A DNA stretch of 45,848 bases from Streptococcus cristatus (GTDB lineage: Bacteria; Bacillota; Bacilli; Lactobacillales; Streptococcaceae): contig NZ_RJNA01000014.1 in assembly GCF_003943815.1 (NCBI RefSeq), forward strand, positions 1 to 45,848, given 5' to 3'. A model generated the notes under the pieces. It searched no databases. It saw only the letters and a program-made list of their open reading frames with translations, and was not told the DNA's origin. Position numbers and translations under genes: made by a program. Positions 21,189 to 29,874 of this stretch are shown here, in pieces (position 1 is the stretch's first letter; every line of letters begins with the position of its first letter).

Positions 21189-22172
21189 TTAATGGGCATC
21201 GCCATTCCAAATGGAATTTTTGACGATGACATAGTCCACGCGAGTCAAGCTATGCAAATCACGCCCCCCCGCATAGGAAATCGAGCTCTGCAAATCCTGC
21301 TCCATTTCAGTTAATGTGTCTTGCAAGTGGCCCTTAGCCGGCAGCAAAATCTTCTTGCCTTCGACATTTTTATAAGCACCTTTTTGATACTCGGATGCAG
21401 AACCATAGTATTCTTTAAACTTATCGCCGTCTACCTCGATGGTTTCACCTGGGCTTTCAATGTGGCCTGCAAAGAGCGAACCAATCATGACCATGCTGGC
21501 TCCGAAACGGATTGATTTGGCAATATCACCATGCGTCCGAATCCCTCCGTCCGCAATAATAGGCTTGCGGGCAACCTTTGAACACCAACGAAGAGCAGAC
21601 AACTGCCAGCCGCCCGTACCAAATCCAGTCTTGACTTTGGTTATGCAAACTTTTCCTGGTCCAATGCCAACTTTGGTTGCATCTGCGCCAGCATTTTCCA
21701 GCTCCCGTACGGCTTCCGGAGTTCCAACATTGCCCGCAATGACAAATGTCTCGGGCAATTCTTTCTTGATGTGCTGGATCATCTGAATTACACTGTCTGA
21801 GTGCCCGTGTGCAATATCAATGGTAATGTATTCAGGTGCATCATCTTTAAGGCCACTAACGAAGTCATACTCATAGTCTTTCACACCGACGGAGATCGAT
21901 GCAATCAGGCCTTGCTCATGCATTCGTTTGACGAATGGTTTGCGACCTTCCTCATCGAAACGGTGCATAATGTAAAAATAGCCCCCTCGAGCAAGCTCCT
22001 CAGCGACAGATTCGTCAATAATCGTCTGCATATTGGACGGAACGACTGGCATCCGAAACCTATGTTTACCGAATTTTACACTGGTATCAGCCTCTGAGCG
22101 ACTTTTCACAATACATTTCGCTGGAATTAGTTGAATATCTTCATAGTCAAAAACCTGAAAATCATTGAGCAT
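21189..22172 (-). CDS. guaC: GMP reductase
   Basis: It converts GMP to IMP with NADPH, returning guanine nucleotides to the common pool. I chose the ATG at 22170-22172 ([20 protein letters not shown]), giving 327 residues, since AAGGAG lies just upstream. The catalytic Cys is in [17 protein letters not shown] near 176, and the IMPDH-fold phosphate loop is [14 protein letters not shown]. No CBS domains are present, which separates it from GuaB. It is monocistronic with its own sigma-A promoter. Confidence 0.95.
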   Translation of the reverse strand: MLNDFQVFDYEDIQLIPAKCIVKSRSEADTSVKFGKHRFRMPVVPSNMQTIIDESVAEELARGGYFYIMHRFDEEGRKPFVKRMHEQGLIASISVGVKDYEYDFVSGLKDDAPEYITIDIAHGHSDSVIQMIQHIKKELPETFVIAGNVGTPEAVRELENAGADATKVGIGPGKVCITKVKTGFGTGGWQLSALRWCSKVARKPIIADGGIRTHGDIAKSIRFGASMVMIGSLFAGHIESPGETIEVDGDKFKEYYGSASEYQKGAYKNVEGKKILLPAKGHLQDTLTEMEQDLQSSISYAGGRDLHSLTRVDYVIVKNSIWNGDAH

Positions 22173-22253
22173 AGAAAACTCCTTATCAATACTAAAAAAT
22201 GACCTACCTATGCTCTTCAGCATCGCTACATCTATCCAGACGTTTCCAGAAAA

Positions 22254-22282
22254 AGTATATCACAAAGTACAGATTTTGTAAA
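22254..22282 (-). promoter_or_regulatory. guaC promoter
   Basis: On the minus strand TTTACA (22277-22282), a 17-nt spacer and TATACT (22254-22259) are seen. The leader of about 75 nt contains two small hairpins (22228-22243 and 22210-22223). Confidence 0.7.
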
Positions 22283-22319
22283 ATATTTCAAGTATATTAT
22301 TGATAAAGTTCGGAAATTA

Positions 22320-22345
22320 AGAAAAACACGGTTGCCCGTGTTTTA
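22320..22345 (-). terminator. Terminator of the efeM-tatA operon
   Basis: On the minus strand AAAACACGG / CCGTGTTTT with loop GCAA is followed by TCTT. It overlaps the tatA stop codon. Confidence 0.8.
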
Positions 22346-22528
22346 ATCTTTCTTATCTTTTTCTGAGTCGGAGTCTTCTGCTCCTCCATCGACTGCCTTT
22401 TTAAACTCTGAAAACATTTTTCCAATCGACTGCCCCAGCTCTGGCAGACGTTTTGGTCCAAAAATCAGTAAGGCACCTAGGACGATAACGATAAGTCCTG
22501 GTAGTCCGATGTCTTTTAAAATTCCCAT
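22343..22528 (-). CDS. tatA: Sec-independent protein translocase TatA
   Basis: This 61-residue pore-forming component of the Tat pathway has one N-terminal helix (LPGLIVIVLGALLIFG), the hinge FGPKRLPELGQSIGK, an amphipathic helix and an acidic tail, the standard TatA layout. No tatB is seen, as usual for minimal Gram-positive TatAC systems. Its ATG shares a base with the tatC stop. It is the last gene of efeM-efeB-efeU-tatC-tatA, and its evident substrate is EfeB. Confidence 0.94.
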   Translation of the reverse strand: MGILKDIGLPGLIVIVLGALLIFGPKRLPELGQSIGKMFSEFKKAVDGGAEDSDSEKDKKD

Positions 22529-23235
22529 TACGATGTTCTCCTTTTCTCAATCATTTTACTCAGTAGGATACTAACTTCATACAGAAAAATCAGTGGCACT
22601 GTCATTGACAAGTCACTGATGAAATCAGCCGGCGTCAAAACAACTGCTAATACCAATAAAACGAAATAGGCATAGCGTCTATATTTTATCAAAAATTGCG
22701 GTTTGAGCAAACCGATTGATGTCAGAAAGGCCACAATGACAGGCAATTCAAACAAACAAGCAATCGGAATGGTCGTGTGAAACAGAAAGGACAGATAGTT
22801 CTGCGCTGTCATCTGGACGGCAAACAAACCATCTCCTAAAGAAAGCAAAACTTGCAAAATAGCGGGGCTGACAAAGTAAAAACCAAAGGCCAAGCCCAAG
22901 ACAAAACTGAAAAATGTAGCTGGTATGTAAGCAAAAATTGCCTTTGCCTCACTATTTCTCATAGCAGGGCGGATAAATTCCCAAAGCTGATAGACCATAA
23001 AAGGCAGGGTCAATGAGAAAGCCACAAGGATAGCCAAGCTAATATAAATCCAAAGGATGTCGTCTGGTCCCAATACAATCAGCTTCTGCTCAAAGGAAGC
23101 GGTCAGCCATTTGTAAATATCCGCTGCAAAAAGTAGACTGAGCAGAAAAATCAAACCGAACCAGATTAAGACAGCAAGGAAGCGCCATCTAAATTCCGCC
23201 AAGTGCTCAACAATCGTCTGTTCCTTACTTGGCAT
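22528..23235 (-). CDS. tatC: Sec-independent protein translocase TatC
   Basis: This 235-residue, six-helix receptor for twin-arginine signal peptides begins MPSKEQTIVEHLAEFRWRFL, which includes the conserved HLxExR motif. FEL-type residues appear in CLFELPVIVAFL and a charged loop in FIRPAMRNSEA. The start overlaps the end of efeU by 11 nt. Clustering with a Tat-signal protein indicates a dedicated translocase. Confidence 0.94.
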   Translation of the reverse strand: MPSKEQTIVEHLAEFRWRFLAVLIWFGLIFLLSLLFAADIYKWLTASFEQKLIVLGPDDILWIYISLAILVAFSLTLPFMVYQLWEFIRPAMRNSEAKAIFAYIPATFFSFVLGLAFGFYFVSPAILQVLLSLGDGLFAVQMTAQNYLSFLFHTTIPIACLFELPVIVAFLTSIGLLKPQFLIKYRRYAYFVLLVLAVVLTPADFISDLSMTVPLIFLYEVSILLSKMIEKRRTS

Positions 23236-24925
23236 CTGCTCGCTCCTTTTGCCGATTCTTAAATGTCACATAAAGAACAACTACAAGAAAGATGGCTTGA
23301 CTTAGTACTACTTCTAGGCTCGGATAAATTCCCAGCCAATCAATGGTTGGAAGATGAGACAGCAAGTGACTAGGAAAAATAGCTGTTAATTGCAGGGCAT
23401 GAATGCTGACACCTAACATCTTAAAGGCCAAGGCATAAATCAGCCAGGTCAGACCAAAGAAAATCAGATGAGGGCGAATCAAACTGCTGGCCTTGGTCAT
23501 TAGAATTGCAAGCAAGACTAAAACCAAGATAGCAAGTCCCAGTCCTAAAAAGAAATCTAGAGCAGTAATGCGCGGTAAAATTCCTGCGTAGAACAAGATA
23601 GTCTCCGCCCCCTCACGGAAAACAGCGAGAAAGCTCAGGGCAAACATGGAAATAAAACTACCACTAGCTGTCACTGCCTGCATCTGACTTTCCATGAAGT
23701 CATTCCATTTCTTGACAGAGGACTTACTGTGGAGCCAAATGCCGACCAAAATCATCATGATAACCGCAAAAATCCCTACTGCTCCCTCAATGATTTCACG
23801 ATTGGAGCCAGAGGCGACGGCTGGAAAAAGAGTTTGCAGCAAAATAGCAATGGCCGCACTGGCTAGTACGCCCAAGCCAGCACCAGTATAAACCCATTTG
23901 AGACCTTTTTTCATCTTGGAGGCCTTGAGCGTCGTGACAAGTGCCATCACAATCAAGAGAGCCTCAACGCCCTCGCGCAACAAAATCAGCATGGCATCAA
24001 AGAAAGTATAAGATCCGCTGGTATCAATCTGTTCTAGCTCACTAATCAAAGACTCTAGCTGGTCTTGATACTCCTTGTCCTTACCCTTCACCATGATGAC
24101 AGGCGACTGACTTTCTACTTTGGTATAGAGGGAAGGATTTTTAGTGCTGACATCTCCTTCAACGCTTGGCCAAATCGTGATAAATTTCTTCATCGCAGCC
24201 TTGCCCTGCTTTTCGTCTCCTTTTTGGAAAGCAAGCAGAGCTTTTTTTAGCAGGCCAATACCATCTGCCAGTGTAAGATTCTCACTGCTAGCAGACGCCT
24301 CTTCTCCCTTGACAAAGCTATCAATCGCTACTCTCAAGTCTTCATAGGAAGTTTGAATAGCTTCAAAATCTGTTGGCTCTGTCTCGATGGCACTCCGTAA
24401 AAATGAAATAGCAGTTTCCACCTTACCATAATGAGCCGTGCTATGATCCCGCACCACTCCTTCATTGGCGGTCCAAGTCGAATTCATTTTTTTATAGGCT
24501 TCACGAATCTTTTCAAGATCCTTGCTCTTAATCGCTGCTTGAAGAGCTTGAAATTTTGATTCTAATTTATTGACCAGCTTGTTTTTTTCCGCCTCAAGAT
24601 CAACAGGATTCTGCTCCTTTTCAAAAGCCAAAAGAGCAGCTGAAACCTTGGTCAGCTTGTCCTCTGTCACATCGCCCGAGATAGTCAATGCCTTGCTGAC
24701 TTCTTTCCCTGCAGCTGAGTCATGGTTGCTTAAAGCCGCAAAGTCAGTCTGGATTTCCTCCAGCAATTCTTTGGCACTAGCTTGGTCGCCTTTTTGAACG
24801 GCTGTGCTGGCATCCGTAATCTTGATAAAGAGACTGCTATAAGAATCCTCAGCCGATACAGGCTGAGCTAGGAGTACGAGCGCCAAAAGTAAAAACAGGA
24901 TCTTATTCAAATAATTTCTGACCAA
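23225..24925 (-). CDS. efeU: FTR1-family iron permease EfeU with large extracytoplasmic domain
   Basis: Membrane iron permease of the Efe system. I chose the TTG at 24923-24925 because AAGGAG stands 6 nt before it and it yields a signal peptide (MVRNYLNKILFLLLALVLL...VSA), giving 566 residues. The upstream frame lies inside efeB. Residues about 30-310 form a helical extracytoplasmic domain. The C-terminal part is the seven-helix FTR1 domain with two REGxE iron motifs, LREGVEALLIV and FREGAETILFY. It overlaps efeB by 23 nt and tatC by 11 nt. EfeB and EfeM are its expected partners. Confidence 0.9.
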   Translation of the reverse strand: MVRNYLNKILFLLLALVLLAQPVSAEDSYSSLFIKITDASTAVQKGDQASAKELLEEIQTDFAALSNHDSAAGKEVSKALTISGDVTEDKLTKVSAALLAFEKEQNPVDLEAEKNKLVNKLESKFQALQAAIKSKDLEKIREAYKKMNSTWTANEGVVRDHSTAHYGKVETAISFLRSAIETEPTDFEAIQTSYEDLRVAIDSFVKGEEASASSENLTLADGIGLLKKALLAFQKGDEKQGKAAMKKFITIWPSVEGDVSTKNPSLYTKVESQSPVIMVKGKDKEYQDQLESLISELEQIDTSGSYTFFDAMLILLREGVEALLIVMALVTTLKASKMKKGLKWVYTGAGLGVLASAAIAILLQTLFPAVASGSNREIIEGAVGIFAVIMMILVGIWLHSKSSVKKWNDFMESQMQAVTASGSFISMFALSFLAVFREGAETILFYAGILPRITALDFFLGLGLAILVLVLLAILMTKASSLIRPHLIFFGLTWLIYALAFKMLGVSIHALQLTAIFPSHLLSHLPTIDWLGIYPSLEVVLSQAIFLVVVLYVTFKNRQKERADAK

Positions 24926-26111
24926 GATATTCTCCTTCTTTGACACCGCCGAAGCAAGCAAACAAGCCACTGCCCACATGGGTGATATATTCATTCATCT
25001 TATCCTGTGCTCCAAGATTGGTCTGCACCTTGATAAAGCTGTCAGGATCCTTTTGGAAAGAGATAAAAAGGAGGCCTGTATCAAATTGACCCGTTGTTTC
25101 ATCAATACCATCTGAATAAGAATAGGAACGACGATAGAGAGGCTTGTCCACTTCTTTAGCCAGCCGCACATGTGCATCAACTGGAAGCAAGTCCAAGTCT
25201 ACCTCGTCGAATTCATTCTTCTTGCCAAAGGGCGCTCCGCTCTCCTTATAACGACCAAAGGTATTTTCTTGCTCTTGCAAATTGGTCCGGTCCCAAGTCT
25301 CAAGAAACATCTGGATGCGACGGACAGCCATATAAGAGCCCCCCTTCATCCAGTCCTTGCTGTCACACCAAACCACCTTGTCAAAATCTTTTTCTTTGGT
25401 GACATTGGCCGTGCCATCTTTAAAACCAAATAGATTACGGGGAGTAGACATACGATCACCTATAGCAGCAAAACCAGCCTGACTCCATTTCATGGTGACA
25501 GCATTTCGCGCTTTACGAACTAGATTGCGAACGGCATGAAAAGCCACCTGCTCGTCATCTGCGCAAGCTTGAATGACAATATCCCCACCAGTATATTTCT
25601 CTTTTAGTTGTTCCTTAGGGAAAGGAGGCAGGTCGCGAAATTCCTTGGGCTTTTTATTCTCCAAGTCCATTTTTTTCAGGAAAGAGGCGGAGATGCCAAA
25701 GGTCAAGGTCAGTCGATAAGGGTTGAGCCCGACTGTTTCTCCAGTATCCGTAGGTGGCAAGAGGGCATTAGAGCCATCTTTTTTGACTAGCTCCCCATTG
25801 ACCAACTTTTCACTGTAAGCGGTCCAGTCCTTGAACATCTGGATAATGGTCTCTTTATCCGTCGTATGCAAGTCCAGAATGACAAAATAGATATTCTTTT
25901 GCATGGCTGTTGTGATGCCAGCTTGATGCTCACCGTAAAAACTGATTTCTTCATCACCGTCAGCTAATTTTTTGTCTTCTTTCGCTTGATTAGCGAAAAA
26001 AGCAGATGCACTGGAGACACCAAGTGCTAAGCCTGCGCCTCCAATCCCTGCTTTTTTAAGAAATTCCCGACGATCCATTTTTTTATTAAACCATTTTTCG
26101 TCCTTGGTCAT
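24903..26111 (-). CDS. efeB: Tat-exported DyP-type haem peroxidase EfeB
   Basis: This dye-decolourising peroxidase acts outside the membrane in the Efe iron system, by ferrous oxidation or haem handling. The start is uncertain: I chose the ATG at 26109-26111 (MTKDEKWFNKKMDRREFLKK, 402 residues), with alternatives at 26126 and at MDRREF. The twin-arginine signal is DRREFLKKAGIGGAGLALG followed by an SASAFFA cleavage region. The DyP GxxDG motif is GFKDGTANV, and a proximal haem His candidate lies in VDAHVRLAKE. The gene overlaps efeU and nearly abuts efeM. Confidence 0.93.
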   Translation of the reverse strand: MTKDEKWFNKKMDRREFLKKAGIGGAGLALGVSSASAFFANQAKEDKKLADGDEEISFYGEHQAGITTAMQKNIYFVILDLHTTDKETIIQMFKDWTAYSEKLVNGELVKKDGSNALLPPTDTGETVGLNPYRLTLTFGISASFLKKMDLENKKPKEFRDLPPFPKEQLKEKYTGGDIVIQACADDEQVAFHAVRNLVRKARNAVTMKWSQAGFAAIGDRMSTPRNLFGFKDGTANVTKEKDFDKVVWCDSKDWMKGGSYMAVRRIQMFLETWDRTNLQEQENTFGRYKESGAPFGKKNEFDEVDLDLLPVDAHVRLAKEVDKPLYRRSYSYSDGIDETTGQFDTGLLFISFQKDPDSFIKVQTNLGAQDKMNEYITHVGSGLFACFGGVKEGEYLGQKLFE

Positions 26112-26115
26112 CTTC

Positions 26116-26988
26116 TTACTTCCCATCTAGGATGATACCCATTTGAGAGAGAGGCTCGCCTAGTTTTGTGACAGCTTCTCCTAGCTCTTTAGTATCTTCC
26201 TTGCTCAATTCGGTATAAAGTTTATAATTCTTAGAATCCGTCATGTGCTTGTCCAGCAAACTATTAACATTCTTGAACTCAGTTTCTATACTTTTTACCA
26301 GTTTTTCATCTTTCTTCTCAATCAAAGGTTTAAAGAGTTCGAAAATCTTTTCTGCCCCTTGGATATTGGCACGGAAATCATACAAATCCGTATGTGAAAA
26401 GATTTCTTCTTCACCGGTAATCTTGCTGGTCGCCACTTCGTTAAGGAGATCGACTGCACCAGTCAGCATAATGTCTGGTGTAACCTCAACAGTCGCGATT
26501 TTAGCCTTTAATTCTTTGATGTCATTGACCAACTGGTCTGCATATTTCTCTGTACCAGTCGTTGTATTACTTTCCCACAGAATTTTTTCAATCCGGTGGA
26601 AGCCTGACCAGCCTTCTTCGGTCTTGTTTTCATCCACATAGTCAGCTAAGCGGAAGTCAATTTTCACATCAGACTCTCCGAAGCTTTCGGCAATCGGCTC
26701 TGAACGCTCGTAGCTCATGCGAATTAGCGGATACATTTTCTTAGCTTCATCAAGCTTGCCTTCTTTGAGCGTATCTCTGAATTTCTCCGTATCCGTCAAT
26801 AATTGATCAATTTCTTTCTGTACAAAGGCTTTATACTCTGCTGTTGCCTTATCCAAAGCTTTCTGGTCAGAGGCCGATAGACTTGTTTTAGCTTCCGAAC
26901 TGCTGGCACTTGTATTCGATTTTTGATTAGCAGCACAGCCAGTCAGTAAAATAGCTGTTGACAATAAGACAATTCCAAGTTTTTTCAT
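26116..26988 (-). CDS. efeO: EfeM/EfeO-type iron-binding lipoprotein (M75 imelysin domain)
   Basis: This 290-residue lipoprotein is the likely surface iron carrier of the Efe system. It has a signal peptide with lipobox LLTGC (Cys-18), a Ser/Ala linker, and an M75 peptidase-like helical domain with the HxxE metal motif in GFHRIEKILWE. The N-terminal cupredoxin domain of E. coli EfeO is absent, so it is the EfeM form. It opens the operon, with promoter TTGAAA-17-TATAAT (27031-27059) and AAGGAG before the ATG. Confidence 0.92.
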   Translation of the reverse strand: MKKLGIVLLSTAILLTGCAANQKSNTSASSSEAKTSLSASDQKALDKATAEYKAFVQKEIDQLLTDTEKFRDTLKEGKLDEAKKMYPLIRMSYERSEPIAESFGESDVKIDFRLADYVDENKTEEGWSGFHRIEKILWESNTTTGTEKYADQLVNDIKELKAKIATVEVTPDIMLTGAVDLLNEVATSKITGEEEIFSHTDLYDFRANIQGAEKIFELFKPLIEKKDEKLVKSIETEFKNVNSLLDKHMTDSKNYKLYTELSKEDTKELGEAVTKLGEPLSQMGIILDGK

Positions 26989-27030
26989 CTTGACTCCTTT
27001 ATTTTCCCTAAAAGGGGCAAATTCATATAA

Positions 27031-27059
27031 ATTATAACAATTTATTTCTCATATTTCAA
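27031..27059 (-). promoter_or_regulatory. Promoter of the efe-tat operon
   Basis: On the minus strand TTGAAA (27054-27059), 17 nt and TATAAT (27031-27036) form a near-consensus sigma-A promoter about 45 nt before the efeM start codon. Confidence 0.75.
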
Positions 27060-27069
27060 TAAATTGTCA

Positions 27070-27085
27070 GATAATTATAATGAAA
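27070..27085. promoter_or_regulatory. Fur/PerR-like box upstream of the efe-tat promoter
   Basis: GATAATTATAATGAAA matches 13 of 16 positions of the Fur-box start GATAATGATAATCATT. Its reverse strand also resembles half of a PerR box (TTATAAT). It lies about 10 bp upstream of the -35. AT-rich DNA makes chance matches common. Confidence 0.35.
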
Positions 27086-27114
27086 CTTTCCTTTCTGAGT
27101 AAAAAATGAGCATT

Positions 27115-28668
27115 TCAAAGCAAGATATCCTTAATTTTGCCAATTTCTGACTTCTTAACGACTACATAAATCGTATCTCCTAGGTAGAGACGACTGGCTC
27201 CATTGACCGTCTGAGTCTTACCCTTATGGATATTCATCGTGATTAAAACACCATGCGGTAGCTCCAACTCATGCACTTGTCGCCCTGCGATTTTTTCTGA
27301 AACAGGAATTTCAATCAGGGTCGTCTCACCGTCATCTTCAATCCGATCTGGCAGCATTTTTTCAAGCATGGCTTCATAGACAGGCGCTCCCTTCAGCAGA
27401 TCCATAGCAATATAGGCCATCAGAGTGACCAAACCCAGTGGCATGAGGTTTCGAATATCTCCCACCATCTCCGTCACGAGAATCATAGCTGTCAGCGGAG
27501 CTTTGGAAATAGCACCAAAATACCCACTCATTCCCAAGATGATAAAGATTGGAAATTGTTCTGGCGTGATAAAGCCAACCTCCACACAAAGGGCTCCAAT
27601 TGCTGCACCTAGCAAAGAACCCAAAGCCAGAATGGGCAGAAAAATGCCACCAGGAAGGCCGCTACCATAACTGATCATGCTCCATACAAAACGGAGTAAG
27701 AAAAAGAGAATCAATGTTCCAACTGTGTAATGAGCACTCGTCAAAGACAAAATCAGCTGATTCCCGCCGCCCAGCAAATGAGGCAGAAAATAGCCAATCG
27801 GAATGATTAAAACAAAGGCAAAAATCGGATAGTAAGCTTTTGGTATTCTAAAAAATTTGCCTAGGGCTTCATAAACCAGATGTATATTGAGGACTGCTTT
27901 TTCATAGAGAAAGCCAGCCAATCCTAAAAACAGGCCCATCAAGATATAGATCCAGTACTGATTCAGCCCCATGAAAGGAATATTATCCGGCATATCCAAA
28001 ACGGGAGTCAGGCCAAATATAGACAGCGAAATAAAATTTGCCACTAAACTTGCAGCCAAGGTTGAAACCCAAAAGAAGCGGGAAAAATGATGGTACACTT
28101 CCTCAACAACAAAAAGCAAACCTGCAATTGGCGCATTAAAAGCCGCAGCCAAGCCCGCAGCTGCACCACTAGCAATCAAGGTCCGCTCCTCTACTGGACT
28201 CAAGTTCAGCCACTTAGATATGCCTTTGCCACTCATCGCTCCTAGCTGAATACTCGGTCCCTCACGTCCCAGCATCAAGCCACTGGAAATCGCTAAAATA
28301 CCAACTAAGAATTTTTTCCAGAGAATGCTCCACCAAGAAAGTGACATCAAGCCTTTCAACTCAGCCTCAACTTGTGGAATCCCTGAACCCTTTATATCCT
28401 TTTCCGTAGCGACCAATCTAGCATTTATAAAGACAATAAAAGCATACAAGAAAAGCAAGGCTACCAGCCAAATCCACTCGCTCCTGCCCCTCACATAAGC
28501 CGCCTGAATCAAGTGAAAACTTTTCTCAATCAAAAAACGAAATGCCCCCACTACTAGTCCAGCAAAAATCCCCACCAGAATCCCCCTAGATACTTGGGAA
28601 ATGATGGAGCTGGACATAAAATTAAATTCTTTTCTCGTATCAGAAATCTGTTCTTTTTGTTTGATCAT
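27115..28668 (-). CDS. ClC family chloride/proton transporter with C-terminal TrkA-C domain
   Basis: I chose the ATG at 28666-28668 (MIKQKEQISDTRKEF) because GGAGAG precedes it, giving 517 residues. The membrane domain carries the ClC selectivity motifs GSGIPQVE (near 104), GREGPSIQLG (with the gating-type Glu) and GLPGGIFLPILALGSLLGAA. Residues about 435-517 form a cytosolic TrkA-C-type regulatory domain (ETTLIEIPVSEKIAGRQVHELELP). This domain order is common in firmicute ClC exchangers. It lies upstream of, and on the same strand as, the efe-tat operon but is separated by that operon's own promoter. Fluoride export is unlikely because the CLC-F signature is not seen. Confidence 0.9.
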   Translation of the reverse strand: MIKQKEQISDTRKEFNFMSSSIISQVSRGILVGIFAGLVVGAFRFLIEKSFHLIQAAYVRGRSEWIWLVALLFLYAFIVFINARLVATEKDIKGSGIPQVEAELKGLMSLSWWSILWKKFLVGILAISSGLMLGREGPSIQLGAMSGKGISKWLNLSPVEERTLIASGAAAGLAAAFNAPIAGLLFVVEEVYHHFSRFFWVSTLAASLVANFISLSIFGLTPVLDMPDNIPFMGLNQYWIYILMGLFLGLAGFLYEKAVLNIHLVYEALGKFFRIPKAYYPIFAFVLIIPIGYFLPHLLGGGNQLILSLTSAHYTVGTLILFFLLRFVWSMISYGSGLPGGIFLPILALGSLLGAAIGALCVEVGFITPEQFPIFIILGMSGYFGAISKAPLTAMILVTEMVGDIRNLMPLGLVTLMAYIAMDLLKGAPVYEAMLEKMLPDRIEDDGETTLIEIPVSEKIAGRQVHELELPHGVLITMNIHKGKTQTVNGASRLYLGDTIYVVVKKSEIGKIKDILL

Positions 28669-28821
28669 ACTCTCTCTCCAAAAGATCTTATAGCAACATT
28701 TTAGCACAACATGGGGACAAGAAACAAGGCAATAGTGATGAAGGTTTTGCTTTTGGATATAAATTTTTTAACATCAACTTTATCAGATTTAAAAGAATTC
28801 CAAAAATGCAGTTTGGACATC

Positions 28822-28848
28822 AAAAAACGACCTTGAAGGTCGTTTCGT
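28822..28848 (-). terminator. Terminator of the PrsW-family gene
   Basis: On the minus strand AAACGACCTT / AAGGTCGTTT is followed by a U-run (TTTTTTG). It starts a few bases after the stop codon. Confidence 0.8.
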
Positions 28849-28850
28849 GT

Positions 28851-29669
28851 TTAGATTGACAAGTCTTCCTGATCAATCTTGCCAGATGTTCGGTAAGCTT
28901 GGTAGAAAATGAAGACAGCCACAGCGGTCATGACAGGAACGATGACTGGGATATCCGTTTCAATAGAAGTCAATGGAGAGTTCCAGAAGAAGTGGAGAAC
29001 AAAAGCTGATAAGAAGTAAAATAGGCCAGCTTTAAAATAAGTTTTTTGAGTCTTAGCAAATCGGAACATCAGAGCTAATCCGATAGTGGTCAAAGCAGTA
29101 TAGAGCCAGTGAGAAGCTACCCCACCAGTGATACGACCCAAAATACCAGAGATAGTGAAGGAAAATCCTTCAGGTAGGTCGGAAAGGATATAAGAAAAGT
29201 CCTCACTAATCTGAAAACCTATGCCAGCCGTAATTCCCAATAGTAAAAAGCCTTTAAGTTTTTTGACTGGCACTAGATAGACAGCGAAAGCAACTGCCAA
29301 AAGCTTAAGCGGCTCTTCAACCAGCGGAGCTGCGAGGGCATTCTCCAGATAACTAATCACTGTATTTGGGAAGCTCGTGCTGACCCACTCGTGGATATAA
29401 GTGTTGGCCAAGCCAGAAGTCCAGCCAGAAATGAAAAGACCACCCAGCAGAGCTACACCTAGGCTAAATGCAGGCGTCTGCCATTTTTTACCCAAACTGC
29501 GAATCAAAAGCAGAGCTGGGATGATATAGAGTAGGGCCAAAAGGGCTGACAGTCCGACAATTCCATAACCAGTACCTGACATACTACCAGTAGTATAAAC
29601 TTGCGTCTCGTATTCCAAGCCAATCGCGCTCAGAAGGAGAAAAATGAAAAGAACAATATTTTTCTTCAT
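28851..29669 (-). CDS. PrsW family intramembrane metalloprotease
   Basis: A 272-residue, roughly eight-helix membrane protein. The metal-binding EExxK motif is APLVEEPLKLLAVAFAVY (near residues 112-129). Further conserved positions are GITAGIGFQISEDFSY, with the E/D pair, and SHWLYTAL with the downstream His. B. subtilis PrsW cleaves an anti-sigma factor; the substrate here is unknown and no sigma/anti-sigma pair is nearby. TATACT at 29702-29707 gives a leader of about 25 nt. The ribosome site is weak. Confidence 0.85.
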   Translation of the reverse strand: MKKNIVLFIFLLLSAIGLEYETQVYTTGSMSGTGYGIVGLSALLALLYIIPALLLIRSLGKKWQTPAFSLGVALLGGLFISGWTSGLANTYIHEWVSTSFPNTVISYLENALAAPLVEEPLKLLAVAFAVYLVPVKKLKGFLLLGITAGIGFQISEDFSYILSDLPEGFSFTISGILGRITGGVASHWLYTALTTIGLALMFRFAKTQKTYFKAGLFYFLSAFVLHFFWNSPLTSIETDIPVIVPVMTAVAVFIFYQAYRTSGKIDQEDLSI

Positions 29670-29844
29670 ATAACAACTTTCTAAAATTTTATTTTCATCT
29701 TAGTATAACAAAAAAATCTAAAATAGAACTAATTTTAAGACTCATTAGAATGATTATTAATTATTGTACTAGTTGATAAACACATAATATATATATGCAT
29801 CGTTCTGTATCGTATTGACAATTCAACTTGATAAAACAAGTAAC

Positions 29845-29868
29845 AAAAAAGTCCCTCATCGGGACTTT
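29845..29868 (-). terminator. Terminator of nox
   Basis: On the minus strand AAAGTCCC / GGGACTTT with loop GATGA is followed by TTTTTTG, immediately after the nox stop codon. Confidence 0.85.
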
Positions 29869-29874
29869 CATTGA

